This document shows positions 1 to 11,540 of a stretch of DNA of 64,000 nt, piece after piece. The notes beneath the pieces were generated by a model. That model was not told the origin of the DNA and did no database searches. It saw nothing but the letters and a program-made list of their open reading frames with translations. Positions within the stretch are counted from its first letter, which is position 1; each line of letters begins with the position of its first letter. A program made the position numbers and the translations under genes. Source of the DNA: Acephala macrosclerotiorum (taxonomy: Eukaryota > Ascomycota > Leotiomycetes > Helotiales > Mollisiaceae); contig MU119311.1 in NCBI GenBank assembly GCA_014904845.1, positions 108,551-172,550 on the forward strand. Direction: 5' to 3'.

Positions 1-1
1 T

Positions 2-1438
2 GCCCCTTCCGAAGTACCAGCTACTGGACCAAAGTTTGGCTTCAAACGAGAGGGCCCAATCGGTGCGGGTTTTAGCAAGACGGGCTCTGCGAATGTTGGT
101 GGAACGTGGGTGTTCACCGGTGCCGAAATTGGTTGTATCAAGGGCGACCAGCTCACTCCAGATCAACGGGTCAAGCGAGCTAAACTCACACCTACTCTTT
201 TATACGATGACCAACTGTGCCGGGCATTTCTCGTCTCAGAGTTGAGCATCATCTTACAAATGGTCATGGCAGAGCTTAAGACTTCTCTGTTAGAGGAGCG
301 GAGCTACCCGTATGTATCTCTTGATTCAGACGGTGGTGAAGCTGCGTATAAGGCTGTAGAGGCCGGACAGAACGTGCCAGTGCCTTTCCGGATTGGACCT
401 CCACGCAATTTTTCTGAAGTTGTGGAGGACTACATATCGATTTTCGAACAAAGGAAACTTCAAACATCAGCTCGACGTGAAAGGTTTGAGGTCTCTATAA
501 GGCACGGATTACGGGGTTGGGACTTCGCAGACCTGCAAGAGAAAAATTACGAGTTCTTCGAAAACGAGCTCCCGAACGGATTTGCGGAGAATCCTCCAAC
601 ATGGTGGAACCTTTTCGAAAATACAAACGTACTCATCATCTTCAGTAGGAATACTGGCTGTCCCATACGGCGCGCCGCTGTTGAAGGGCAAGCCGCTTGC
701 GATTCTTGGGCAGATATACCTATTAACGAACACTTGCTTCTTGCCAGTATGACTCCTCTGCTGAGGCTCAGGCAGGTATTTTGTAAAAATAAAAGCAGAT
801 TCCGCGGTCGGTATATGCTTACGAACAAGCATGCATGGCAACGTCCCTCCGGTTCGAGGTTGTTCGAAAACTGTGCGGAAGGTGGCAACTGCAACCCAAT
901 GCAAACTTTGTCTGCAGTGCATATGATGACCAACTGGTTCCATAGAGACGGGCATCCTGGCAATATTGAGGATCCCAATATGGGCGCTGCTCTTTTTGCG
1001 GACAAGCCAACAAAATTTCCTCGCCGTGCTTGTCGCCTCACTGAGCCTCCACCACCTCCGGCTCAAGGTCAGCCTCAACCTGCACCTCCAGCTGCTCAAG
1101 GCCAAGCTCCTCCGGCTCAAGCGCAGCCTCAGCCTCAGCCTCCACCGGCTCAAGCTCAAGCTCAAGCTCAAGCTCAGCCTCCAGCTGCTCAAGGTCAAGG
1201 TCAAGGCCAAGGCCAAGGTCAAGGTCAAGCTCCTCCGGCTCAAGCACAGGATCAGCCTCAGCCTCCACCTCCAGCTGCTCAGGCTCAAGCTCAAGCTCAA
1301 GCTCTACCACCGGAGACCTCTTGGACAGCATCCTTTATATCACCCATGATGATATATTTCGTCTCTGGTTGTATTATCTCGCAAATGGCGGTTTTGGCCT
1401 ACCGAAGGGGCGTCGGCTTCGGGATCCTGCGAAGATGA
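2..1438 (+). CDS. Pro/Gln/Ala-rich protein with C-terminal membrane anchor (5' partial)
   Basis: I do not recognise this protein. The reading frame is open from base 2, so the true start lies outside the window; no ATG near the edge is convincing. The first ~310 residues are globular with mixed composition (a WW-containing stretch near 'PPTWWNLF' and several Cys). Next comes a ~90-residue low-complexity tract built of PPA/AQG/QAQ units, encoded by (GCTCAA)/(GGTCAA) hexamers at about 1060-1310. The last ~35 residues hold one hydrophobic segment (starts 'SFISPMMIYFVSG') followed by basic residues and the stop. This suggests a tail-anchored or single-pass protein with a flexible linker. The hexamer tract lacks stops in several frames, so long open frames there on the other strand are artefacts. 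Confidence 0.6.
   Translation, partial: APSEVPATGPKFGFKREGPIGAGFSKTGSANVGGTWVFTGAEIGCIKGDQLTPDQRVKRAKLTPTLLYDDQLCRAFLVSELSIILQMVMAELKTSLLEERSYPYVSLDSDGGEAAYKAVEAGQNVPVPFRIGPPRNFSEVVEDYISIFEQRKLQTSARRERFEVSIRHGLRGWDFADLQEKNYEFFENELPNGFAENPPTWWNLFENTNVLIIFSRNTGCPIRRAAVEGQAACDSWADIPINEHLLLASMTPLLRLRQVFCKNKSRFRGRYMLTNKHAWQRPSGSRLFENCAEGGNCNPMQTLSAVHMMTNWFHRDGHPGNIEDPNMGAALFADKPTKFPRRACRLTEPPPPPAQGQPQPAPPAAQGQAPPAQAQPQPQPPPAQAQAQAQAQPPAAQGQGQGQGQGQGQAPPAQAQDQPQPPPPAAQAQAQAQALPPETSWTASFISPMMIYFVSGCIISQMAVLAYRRGVGFGILRR
1060..1310. repeat. Hexanucleotide coding minisatellite (GCTCAA/GGTCAA)n
   Basis: The tract consists of runs of GCTCAA and GGTCAA hexamers interspersed with CCTCCGGCTCAA-type units. 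It encodes alternating Gln-Ala and Gln-Gly dipeptides with Pro-rich spacers. Hexamer copy-number changes would preserve the frame, so the linker length is expected to vary between strains. Confidence 0.8.
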
Positions 1439-1526
1439 AATTGCTAGTGTTGGGCCGTGATACATAGGGTTGAGAGCATGCTAGTAAGAAATCACATTTC
1501 AATTTCGTGATGAATAAGGGAAACTA

Positions 1527-2535
1527 TCAAGCAAACACCTCCTCAATCAGATCCACTCGAAACCCATCCTTCACACAGTTTACAACCTGCCTTGTAGCTT
1601 CATCTGCCATGCCACCAGGACCACATACCAGAACAGTCGTCTGATAACCCACTTTCCGAGGGGGTCTTATTACATTCCCAATACCCATTCTCCCGGCTTT
1701 CACTACTAGCGTTGTTCTTGGGGTTACCCTTTCGGCCTTTTGGTTTTCATCATTAATTGCGTCCAACTTGTCCGTCAGAGAAGGGACCTGTGCACCAGAA
1801 TGAATATTCAATCCCTTCAACCTTGTCCTTTTCAACAAGGAAATTCCGCTTCACGTGTTCGATGAGAGCCATTTCTCTGACAGACCAGGCAATGATGAAC
1901 CGCATCGCCTTCTCCATAATCCCACGGCTCTTTCCAAAAATTTCAACTCTTTGAAGGCTCACGCTCGTGTATTCTTGAACAAATCAGAGGACATTTGTGA
2001 TTCCGATGCCACCTACGAGACATAGGACAATGTCGGTGAGAAAGAGTGGCTGGAGCGTTGCTCGATGACCTGTGTAAGGGCCTTCGGTGTAGACTGATAT
2101 TTCCATGCTAGAGCAAGAAGGCGAGGAGAAAAGGCGGCGTTAGAGAGCTGAAGTTATTCCCAAGTGTGTACGGATTAGAAAATGGATGGAGGTGCGGTCC
2201 TGGAGTTGAGTTTGGTGCCGGATTGCTGTTTGTCGTGTCCTTAATATCGAGTTTAGTTGTGAATCCAAGTCTGTCGTTAATGAAACAACGCCAGAGCCTT
2301 TCCTATCTTCTCCATTTGCCGTACAGTTACAAATAGAAGCAGAAGTATAGGTCGCGGGTGGTGATTGCCCCTATGTCTTCCAACCAGCAATATTAAACGC
2401 AAGACTTTCCCAAATCTTGCCCAGCGAAGGAAGATAAAGAAAGCTGTGCTGTCCTGGCCCAAACCCCCAAGCAACCCGTGGGAGAACAGTAACCTGCATA
2501 ATATCACGGTCCAGAACTGCTTCCGCAATAGCCAT
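1527..2535 (-). pseudogene. Ferric reductase-like (FRE family) relic: FAD- and NADPH-binding half
   Basis: In intact relatives this is a membrane metalloreductase passing electrons from NADPH via FAD and haem to extracellular ferric iron or copper. Read on the minus strand, 2535-2374 encodes the FAD-binding region (GPGQHSFLYLPSLGKIWES then AGW). Next come VYTEGPYTGH and LVGGIGIT near 2110-1987, then WSVREMALIEHVKR near 1880, and CGPGGMADE near 1620, the NAD-binding end of the family. The frame is broken by TAG at 2373-2371, TGA at 1986-1984 and a frameshift near 1812. The N-terminal haem/transmembrane domain is missing. The 5' end abuts the AT-rich island at 2610, so the front half was probably lost or mutated beyond recognition there. 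Confidence 0.8.
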
Positions 2536-2609
2536 CAAATTGTTTAAACGATTTTAATAAGCAATGCAGTTTCTCAGCGGGTTCTGCAGCCGATCATCCT
2601 TGGACACGT

Positions 2610-2955
2610 AATAATATTACTATACTAGGCCATTTTACGCTTTTGTAAATAAAAGAACTAAAAAACGTTTTAATTTAAATTTTAATAAATAATAATATTA
2701 TTAAAATTAAAAAATTTAAAAAATTTAAAATTTAATAAAAAGTTTATAATATAATTAATATAATTACGAAATTATTATTTTAAAATCGATTTATAAATAA
2801 AACATTTTTATATTTAATATATAAAAAATATAATTATTAAATATAAAAAATATAATTTCTTTTTTAAAAATACGTTTTTATTTTAAATATTAAAAAATTT
2901 ATTAATTTATTAATTTTATTATTTATTAAAATTTATAAATGCAATAACCGTTTAA
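2610..2955. repeat. AT-rich RIP-type island
   Basis: The tract is almost pure A/T, and the few cytosines left are mostly in CpG. There is no coding potential. The composition matches the large islands later in the window, so it is probably a short remnant of a mutated repeat. It separates the ferric-reductase relic from the monooxygenase gene. Confidence 0.75.
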
Positions 2956-3385
2956 CAAAAATGTAATATCTCATAGAAACATTATCAGCATAACAATTTG
3001 AAGCATAAGACTATCGAGAAAATTATTTAATCATATCCACGCCACTCATCTTTCTATCGAAATGATGAATGCAGGGTTGGACTTGCCCTAAGGACCCTGC
3101 ACTTTCGGCCACCACCCAACCCCACCACCCTTGCCCGCTCTCACCACTACCTCTGTACGAACCTCTACTCATTCCAAACCTCATGCAACAGCTCCAAATC
3201 AACCTTCCCAACCTCCTTCAAATAAGGGGTAACACCATCTTTTCCCCCATCATCAAAACTCTCCTGCCAACCACCCCCTTCCCACCTAACATCCTCCCCT
3301 TCCTCTCCGTTCTTTTCATTTCTGGCAGCATTTTTCGCAGCAATAAACCTCGTCTCCCTTGCCGTATCGCCATTCCCAAAATACT
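2956..3385. other. Intergenic, 3' flank of the monooxygenase gene
   Basis: The plus strand is C/T-rich. I see no gene, RNA or repeat. It should hold the 3' UTR of the minus-strand gene that ends at 3386. Confidence 0.5.
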
Positions 3386-5316
3386 CTACCTATTCCTGCC
3401 AGCATCTTTCCTCCTCTCAAACACAAAATCCTCCCACCTAGGATCCCTCAAAATATCAAAGCGATGATGACCCGTCCCTGGCCACGCGATCGCCACCCTT
3501 TGCGCCTTGTCTCCCAGCTTCTTCCCATCAACGGAGTTTGTGGGGGAGTTGATGATGTGCTGTTTTACGGGCTTGAACCACGAATTGCAGGTATCGGTTG
3601 TGACTTTATCTTCAAAATAACTCGAGACGATAGCATTGAAATCCTTTGTTGCTTCAACGGAAGGGTTCAAGGAGGCGTAGGATTGGGTTTGGATCTTACG
3701 AATCACTTTCGCGATGTATGTAGCTGTTGTCTCAGCTTGGAGGGGGACGGTTCCTCCTTGGCCGCTTCCTTGTGCTTGGAGCAGAAAGAAATAATTCGGA
3801 AACCCCGGCGCCATAACACCAAAATACGTCTCTGGATAGCCAGGCTCAGACTCATATCCCCATTTCTTGCGGAGATCAACGCCATCGAGCCCGGTGGTTG
3901 GGAAACGAGGGACGTAGCCACCTTTGAATCCTGTTGCGAAGATGATGGCGTCTACTTCTCTTGTTTTTCCATCTGATGTGACGAGACCGGTGGCTGTTGC
4001 GGAGACGATAGGGTCGGTGATATACTCAACATGGGGCTGAAGGAGCGATTCGAGGTATCCAGGTGCGGGAGTCAACCGCTTGCAGCCAGGTGCGTAGTCA
4101 GGTAGCACTCGAGCAAGCCACTCCTCATTACCATTCAATCGCTTTAGCATCGTTCTCACAATCGATTCTCTTAGTGCCTTGTTCTGAGGACTTCCCTTGA
4201 TAGACCCAGCGAGCGTACCATGGAACCCTGATTCAAGCGCTTTTCGATACTTCAGGTAACTCGCGGGGTCTTCTGCCCACTGCTTCTTCTGCTCAGAAGT
4301 AAACTTCGGTCCGCCTGGTGCGGCAGCAGTTGCTTCATGCAGCTCAGCGCGGAAGGTGGGTGAGATCCAGACTTTGGAACGGACGTAATGATCGATATGT
4401 CCTACATCATTGACGAGATTTGGAAGTATTTGTTGTCCCGAAGCGCCGTTACCGATGATTGCTACTCGTTTTCCTTTGTAAGTGTAGTTGTGATCCCATG
4501 CTGCGGTATGAATTAGCTCTCCCTTGAAATCGGAGAGACCGGGGATTGGTGGGAAGTGGATTTCGTTCAGACGTCCCGGTGCTGAGACGAAGAAATCTGC
4601 GTGGTCGGTGATGGTTTCTCCTGTGAGCAGATTGGTGACTTGAACTGCCCATTGTGAGGTAGATGGGAGCCATGTTGCACGCGTGACTTCGTGGGAGAAG
4701 CTGATTTTGTCTCTGATTCTGTAGTCGGTGATTATGTTCTCATAGTACTCTTGGATTTCACTCTGCTTTGGATAGTATTCGGTCCATTTAGTGTTAGGCG
4801 CGAATGTTAATTCTGGATGACTTCGATGAGCAAGTGGTTGTAGGAGACAAAGCCAAACACCGAGTACGTACGGTAGGCATGTGATGGAACATCGCATCTG
4901 GTTCCGGGATATGTGTTGATAGCCCAGGTTCCACCCTGTAATGGATCAGATCATGGGCTTCGTGAGCCCACGGAGGAAACTTACCACTCGATTATTCTTC
5001 TCATATACCTTGATCGTGTGATTCCGAACTTTCTTGGAAAGTAGTACTGCAGCTGCAACACCACTGATTCCAGTTCCGACGATGATGGTCTGTCTCAGTA
5101 TTGGTCAACGACGCCTGAACACTGAAGAGTGGATTGCTCTCTCACTTTCACGGGCCTGAATGGCTCATATGGTTGTGGGCTAGGTGTATACTTACCGGAT
5201 GTGGTGGAGCTTGGGTTGAGATTGGCAACTACTTCATCGGGAGGAGACTTTGAAGACAGATGCTGCTGGATGGTCTTCAACCTTGCAGCCGCGGAAGATT
5301 CTCGCACTTCAGACAT
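3386..5316 (-). CDS. Flavin-containing monooxygenase, Baeyer-Villiger type
   Basis: Predicted exons (minus strand): 5316-5146, 5089-4985, 4935-4868 and 4820-3386, giving 592 residues. Introns are 47-56 nt with GT-AG ends. Motifs in order: FAD Rossmann GTGISG at about residue 62; GGTW...YPGTRCD at about 93, the usual BVMO FAD-side signature; the type I BVMO fingerprint FKGELIHTAAW (FxGxxxHxxxW); a second Rossmann GNGASG for NADPH; and ATGF near the C-terminal third. The enzyme would use NADPH and O2 to insert oxygen next to a ketone or to hydroxylate a substrate; the substrate is unknown. The N-terminal ~57 residues are a family-typical extension. The MFS exporter gene lies 950 bp upstream on the same strand, which fits a small metabolite-modification/export pair, though this is inference. 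The third intron boundary is the least certain. Confidence 0.85.
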
Positions 5317-6270
5317 TATGATGCGCAGTTTGTGATGCTGTGTTTTGTAACTTCACAGGAGACCGGAACTCGAGGAACAGAGCTTGGAGAATATGAAGCG
5401 CGGGGCTTGGAAGAACAGACGGAAGTGATATGATACAACTAAATATGAACCTGCACGCTGTACAAGATAAGACTGAGTAATCAGAAAAGGCATGATACAA
5501 CCATGAGTTGACAGACAAGCTTGCAGGAACGATCGCACTCGCATCGTCATGTCCGATCGCCCTTGAGGAAGGAGCATCCATATCTTAGTAGCATAGAGAA
5601 CGCAAGACAAGAAATGCAATTGCGAAAAGATCTTTAAAAATGACAACATGCCGTCGTATCCAGCCTTGCAAGATAGGGGGTAACTCGGGTCGAGGTCCAA
5701 CTAACTGGCAGAGTGGATCATTAAATGGTGTGCCTCCATTGATATCGATTTCGATCATGAGTGGAGCGCCGGGGGATGCTGCATTCATGCAATGCAAGTG
5801 GAGCTGTAGGTGGCACTTCCCCGATCGCGGAGCGCCCCGCCGCAGGCTCGTCCAAAGGTGGGATGTCGGAAAATGCGACCAACGAATGGACGACCACATG
5901 CACAATAAGCTCGCCATCGGGATCCACCCTTGCGTTCCCCGGAGAGGGTGTTCGAGTCCCTCGGAAAGAAACGAGGCTGTGGTCCTTGTTCTGTGTGGGG
6001 AGTGGAGAGAAGCAGATCGGTCTGAACAATCGGAAGTGTAGATGAGTAACAAAGGATGGAAAGACAAGAATTGTGGAGGTGTAAAGGGTACATGCTGTGC
6101 GTGATATTCCAATGTGCTGGCATGCTTTTGATTCAAAAACGAAAATATTGTCCAACTCCTTTGCGATGCTCGAATCTGTATCTATACTAAGTTCGAATGC
6201 TGAGCTGACTGCCTTGCCCAGTCATATACGGTTTTGCTGCCGATATAATCTTTTTGATCCCACTTGAAAA
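5317..6270. other. Intergenic: promoter of the monooxygenase and 3' flank of the MFS gene
   Basis: About 950 bp. The section 5750-5960 is relatively GC-rich, and random open frames overlap on both strands. None shows a family motif or credible splice pattern, so I call no gene here. Confidence 0.45.
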
Positions 6271-8305
6271 CTATTTTCGCTGCCCGAGTTTTGGGAGTTT
6301 TATGGGTAACGTCAGTGCGGTGCACACCACCGCCAATACTCCTGCCATGATGAAGGTCGCTCGCAAGGATGAAGCGTATGAATCGATAACTTGCTCCCGA
6401 TAATGAGGTTCGAGTCCTGCGATGGCTCTGACTGACTTCCGCACTTCTTCAATGACCTGGAACGAGATGTCAGCATGCGTTTTATGATCGGTGATGAATG
6501 GATGACCGACCATTGCTTTGTCGGGCCCTGAAACATTTTGCTCAAGATAGAGGTAGAGTGTGTTCTGCAAGACCAAACTACTCATCGCAACACCAAGCAC
6601 CATACCCATTGATCTCCAGAGGACTAGGGTGCTAGTCACGACTGCTTGCTCAGCCTGATCAGAAACAGCGAGGACTGCCATGAATGTTGCGGGAAACATA
6701 AAGCCTTGCCCAATGTTTGACGGCAGGAGGCAAACAACATACACCCATCCAGGCCATCCTCTCTGCATCGACGACATTGCCGTGGTCCCAATGATCAAGA
6801 AGATGACACCAAGTACAAGGAGCCATTTCATGCGTCTGGTCCAGGTGATCAAGAAACCGGTCGCGGTACCCACACTAGCAGCAGCAATCGTTGGAATGAT
6901 TAAACGGAATCCAGAGCTTGTGGCACTTTCGAGTAGAACTGCCTGGAAGTAGAGAGGGACATTGAATGTCACGGCATTCATGATGATAGCTCCAACAGAG
7001 TTGGCGAAAATCAAACCAGCTCGAGGATTGCGAGTGATGATGTTGAGAGGCATGATTGGAAGCTCGACCTTTGACTCAACGCGGATGAAGAGGGGAAAGC
7101 ACACTCCAAAGATCACTAGGGAGGTGATAACAAAAGGATGTGACCAAGGGAAGACGTTTCCACCAAGGTTCTGTTCCAAAGTTAGCATGGCAAGTGAAGA
7201 GGACTTATGCACATACCAGTCCGAGAATCAGGAAAGTAATCGAGGTCGTGAGCAAGAATGATCCTTTGAAGTCGAACACTTTCATAGCTTCCAGTAGTGA
7301 TTTCTTCGCAACGCCTTGTGCCAGTCCAAGCTTTCTTGGGACAACAAGGCATACAATGCAAAGGACTAGCATTAACATCGGCACTTGAATACCAAACAAC
7401 CACCGCCATCCCAGATGATCGCAGATCGCTCCCCCTAAAGCTGCCCCAAGAGCAGAACCAATGCCAAAGATGATATTGATGTAAGATTGATAAGCTCCTC
7501 GAATCTCAATCGGAACAAGGTCGCTGGTGATGATTGACCCCAAAGCCATCATTCCTCCAGCTCCCAACCCACAAAAAGCTCTCGCGATAATGAAGCTCGT
7601 CATGCTCTGAGCCAATGCACACCAGAGAGTTGCAACCAAGAAGACGAATCCAGTAGCAACATACGGAGTCTTTCTGCCAATCGTATCAGATAGACGTCCG
7701 AAAATTGGTTGGAACGCTGTGGATGTGAGCAAGAATGCCGTTGACAGCCACGATGCACTGTTGGAACTTTGAAAGTAGGAAGTGATCACCGGGTGACTCG
7801 AGACCATTAGTGTGGAATCGAAGCATCCGACAAAGTATGTAATCAGAATGCAGCTAAATATCAGCCAGAATTGCGAGATGCTGACTCCTGCGAGGTACGG
7901 AGACCTTAGTTTAATCTCAGCATCGTCCTCCTCCTCAATACTTCCGGTCGTGCTAGCGAATGATCTCCTCCTGATAGACCTCACATGACTTGGTGCTCGT
8001 GATCCTGATTTTATGGTGTTGTATCGTCGAGGACCACGGAGCATTGCCGTTTCCTGGGATTCGACCTCGATGCCCAAGCCAGTGGTGATAGACTCAGATC
8101 TACACAAGAGGTTGTCGAACTCGTTGGGGTCAATGTCCGTATCGTCGTCAACCACAGTCTCGTCGCGAGACAAAGTGCCATTGTTCGGAGAAGTCCCATC
8201 TGGTGCTGACAAGAGAGATGTTCGCTCCGTGGTTTGACGAGAATCGCCGTTCTGCACCTGACGTGTACTTGGCTCCTGCGAATTCTCCATTCCGCCGACC
8301 ATCAT
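6271..8305 (-). CDS. MFS transporter, DHA2/Fnx1-Vba-like
   Basis: Two exons (8305-7217 and 7170-6271) are joined across a 46-nt intron with a CTAAC branch point, giving 662 residues. The first ATG in frame is at 8305; a stop lies just upstream of that frame. Residues 1-~150 are a hydrophilic, Ser/Asp-rich cytosolic leader with phosphorylation-like clusters. The membrane domain follows, with the MFS signature GRLSDTIGRK in the loop between helices 2 and 3 and the WLSTAFLLTSTAFQP segment before it. The later helices include FANSVGAIIMN and GQGFMFPATFM. A C-terminal loop (about residues 570-620) precedes the last helix. The family exports drugs or moves basic amino acids into the vacuole by proton antiport. 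The long acidic N-terminus favours a vacuolar Vba/Fnx-type assignment, but plasma-membrane export is also possible. The gene appears intact. Confidence 0.85.
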
Positions 8306-9094
8306 CTTTGATTTCTGTTTGGAGCAATGATTTGGGGGCAAGTGAAACTATGTATCTTAAAGGAATGAACACAAAATTCTCGTCGCAGGTGTTCGACGGC
8401 TCAATATGGGTGTTCCGACATGCAGCGGAGTCATTCCGTAGATTGGTAGCCGAAGACGAGGACCTAACTAGGACTCTGGAAATTAGTCAGAAGAGTGCTT
8501 AGCTATTCAAATTCAACCTACCTGGAAAGAAGTGCTCAAATGTTGTTTGAAGATATATTCATGGTCTGAAAATATAGAGGGAAGAAAGAAGAAGTGAGCT
8601 TGCGATAGGTGGGAGAAAGACTTGACTGGGATTAATAATAAGGTGGCGAATCGCGAAAAGACGTCGGCCGCTAATAGCCTTTCGGCCAGAGCTTACCCTC
8701 ATCTGCCCTAGCTTCTTTCTGTAGCTGCGCGTGACAGCGGTACAGTGATATTTATGCCTCAGGCTTCAGCTACCTCTTCTTTTCACTAAAGTACCACAAG
8801 ATCAAGGGCATTCATCAAGGCGGACTAACTTATGACGGCTTGGAGTTTAATCTAATAATTAATATCTTATTATTCACTGAGCTTAGAGTTGTCCTCCGTA
8901 CTCGAATTCAAAGTCCAACACCAGGTCATCGATGTCGCTTATTTTGCCGCATCGGGACTCGCTCTTTTCACACCAGGCAATAAAGCCACACCCAATGACG
9001 CTTTCTGCATCTGAAACACTTCACTTCATCACTCTAACATAATTCTCATTCAGACTTCCAAAGTATTAATCCACATAACGTGAGATCCCAAATC
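8306..9094. other. Divergent intergenic region between MFS and glycosidase genes
   Basis: About 790 bp serving as promoter for the minus-strand MFS gene and the plus-strand glycosidase. The MFS 5' leader reads through several stops before the ATG. I see no repeat or RNA gene. Confidence 0.45.
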
Positions 9095-10506
9095 ATGAGG
9101 AATTTCACCTCAAACCCTCGCCGGAAGGGCACTGGCCACGCACAAGCGATTTTTCACGATTCACAAAGCAAACCAGGACCTGATCACAAAGCTAGTGATC
9201 TCGCCAGACGGACATTCAACTATTTCTACTCTTCAGCAAACGGATAATTTCAAGCACGAACGAAGTCTGAAAGCACCCTCGGAGAGAACGATCGCTTCGG
9301 CTATGTCGTCTGGCCCGTGACTATGTACGTCCTTCTATGCTGATTTGCCATTTCAAAGGTCCCAGAGCCTCGAAGACTGTCGTTTTCATCTTGATGTGCT
9401 AATAGAACAATAGCATGGTACAGGCTGCTTCCGAAACTCTTTCTAGCATTGATAAGGCTGCAGTCGATAAATCCCTCTCCTGCTTACAAACTTATTGGAA
9501 CCCCGAGCGGAGTGGCTTTTGCGCGTGGAAAATGTTCCCAGGCAACGAGGACATTTACTATGACGATAACGGACATGCTGCCCAAGCCTTGGTCAGCGCG
9601 TTCGAAGCCACTAATGGCGGGAAATATCTCGAACAAGCAAAATCCATTCTTACGAGACTGATAATGCCCGCCGCGGAAAAGGACGGAGGTGTGCCGTGGC
9701 ATACGAACAATCAAAATTGCCGGAACGCTTGCTCAACTGGACCCGCAGCGGTAGCGGCACTTCGCATTTACAATATCCAGAAAGATGAAAACCTTCTAAG
9801 GTTTGCAGAAAGAGCCCTTCGATGGCTTGTGACCAACCTCCGAGACCCAAAAGATGGTCTAATCTGGGATAGCTTTGTCATCGAGGCAAATGGTAATCGC
9901 AATATCAACAAGATGAAATGGACTTATAACACGGTAAGTACAGTGAAATTATCTCACCAATTCTGGGAGATTATAGAACATCTGAAAGAGGATATTGACC
10001 TCGACATTCTAGGGCTTTGCCATTCACGGATTCGCGCTTCTCTATGGAATTACCAAGAGCCAAGAGCATCTGGACATTGCAACCGCGTTCGCGAATGCTG
10101 CCATGAACTCGAACGCAGCCCTATTTGACCATTCAATCCCGAACGCTGAGAACCGAATGTATTCAGATAGCTCGTTCTTTCTGCACCATCTCGTTGATGG
10201 ATACCACGCTTTAGCTCAGTTCAATTCCTCAGAAGAACTAGTACAGGAAGTACATCGCATAGCGCGCTGGGGACGGACCTGGATGTTTGACTCAGAAGAT
10301 GGGTTGTACTTCCGTGGCAGCTGCCCGTACACCATTTCCCAGCCATTGGCAGACAAGTTCAACAAACAATTCGGCTTGCAGAAGGATCTCGAAGCCAATG
10401 GACAAGAACGCGATGAGCAAGGAAATGTAAGCTTGTACCTAGCCCTGAGGGCGTTTCTGTCTTAATTCCCATGCGCTCCTAGGTCCTTCATAATACTATT
10501 CACTAG
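9095..10506 (+). pseudogene. GH76-like six-hairpin glycosidase with in-frame TAA
   Basis: Predicted exons: 9095-9324, 9414-9933, 10013-10426 and 10483-10506, with GT-AG introns. The product resembles secreted or cytosolic six-hairpin glycosidases related to alpha-1,6-mannanases. Features are MYYDD-like IYYDDNGHAAQALV, GGVPWHTNNQNC, CSTGPAAVAALRIYN, and KMKWTYNTGFAIHGFALLYG formed across intron 2. Exon 1 is broken by TAA at 9245-9247, between LARRTFNYFYSSANG and a continuation that still reads ENDRFGYVVWPVTI across the first splice. A single C-to-T change of CAA would explain it. No signal peptide is seen at the proposed start. The downstream ORF starting at 9415 is full-length otherwise, so a truncated protein cannot be excluded. 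Confidence 0.75.
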
Positions 10507-10790
10507 AGCTAATTCGTCGCGTAGTTGTGTAAGACATTGATAGGAAACGCAGGCTGGATACGCATCCTGTCAATAGCAGAACGGCTATGATGAGACTACG
10601 AGTCATAGCATCAGGCTCGCTCAAGCGACCGAATTTCATGGTCTCTGCTTGCTCGAGAGATTGACTTTCACCATGCAAGCTTCATCACCTTTCAAGAGCC
10701 TCAAATTTGCCGGGTTCACAAGGATCTCAGAGCTGGTTCTCACCATGACCCAAAAGCCTTTGTACATTAGCATTGCTACCTCCTCGAGGG

Positions 10791-11540
10791 CTATTTCTTC
10801 GCAGGCCGAATACAGCTCGTACAAGTAAAATTCTGCCCTGGAACCACAAACGGTTCCTGTCCCACAAATGCAAATTTCTCATAAGCTGGCCTCCCCTTAT
10901 CACTCGCATCAACGAAATACTCCAGTCCATCTTTGTCAGCTTGTTCTGTTGCTCATCCAACCAACATACTTGCCACACCCAGGCGCCTGTACTCTGGAAT
11001 TGTGCCTAGCATGCAAAGATCTATCAAGAATAAATACGTGTTTCCGAAGCCAAGGAAAAGGGGCCGAACAGTAGTATTGTCTTTCTCCCATTAGTTCTTT
11101 TCTTTCCTTCCCAAGCTGCCCAATGAAATCATCACAAAGAACCCCATCACTTTCCTCACTCCAAGCCGGGAATCGTTCCTCAGGAACTAATCTCTCCTCC
11201 CCAACCGGAATAAACCATTTCGCATACCCAACGATCCTCTCTTTCCCCTCCCTTGAGTGATCTTTCACAATCAAGAATTTGGCGGAGGGTTTATTGGCCA
11301 CTGTGTGGGTCAGTGTTGGAAGCGAGTAGGAAGTGGAAGGGGAGGTAGGATACTGTCAAATGAGTTGGCGGCGTGCCACCAGGAGTGGAGAGAGTGTGTG
11401 TTGGGAAACATGCGACGGACGAAGGGCTCTGGAAAGCAGGTGTACCAGACGGATATTATTTCTGGGATTTCGGAAGGAGTTGTGAGGTGGAGTTTGAGGG
11501 AGGGGGTGTGGGAGATTTGGGGTTCGTCGGGTGAGGACAT
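10791..11540 (-). pseudogene. GNAT-family N-acetyltransferase with in-frame TGA
   Basis: Inferred exons: 11540-11354, 11300-11070 and 11020-10791 (introns 53 and 49 nt). The first half reads like fungal GNATs: a hydrophilic start MSSPDEPQ, FPEPFVRRMFPN, KFLIVKD and GYAKWFIP. The acetyl-CoA loop region follows as GTIPEYRRLGVASMLVG, matching the family's HPxYRRxGxxxxL pattern. Immediately after it TGA (10955-10953) replaces what is normally Trp (TGG to TGA), then ATEQADKDGLEYFVDAS and YEKFAFVGQEPF continue in frame to the end. Loss of the C-terminal third would remove part of the fold. The second intron donor (GTTCGG) is weak. The substrate of this subfamily is unknown. Confidence 0.7.

Noticed and set aside
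509..1349. Long open frames on both strands across the hexamer tract
   Set aside because: They arise because the GCTCAA/GGTCAA repeat has no stop in several frames; their products are simple Leu-Ser-Arg or Glu-Leu repeats.
5940..5965. GTTCGAGTCCC resembling a tRNA T-arm
   Set aside because: No acceptor stem, D-arm or anticodon arm can be drawn around it.
5585..6155. Overlapping 90-180-codon frames on both strands
   Set aside because: No motif, no splice pattern, and all frames equally open; most likely chance in a locally GC-rich intergenic region.
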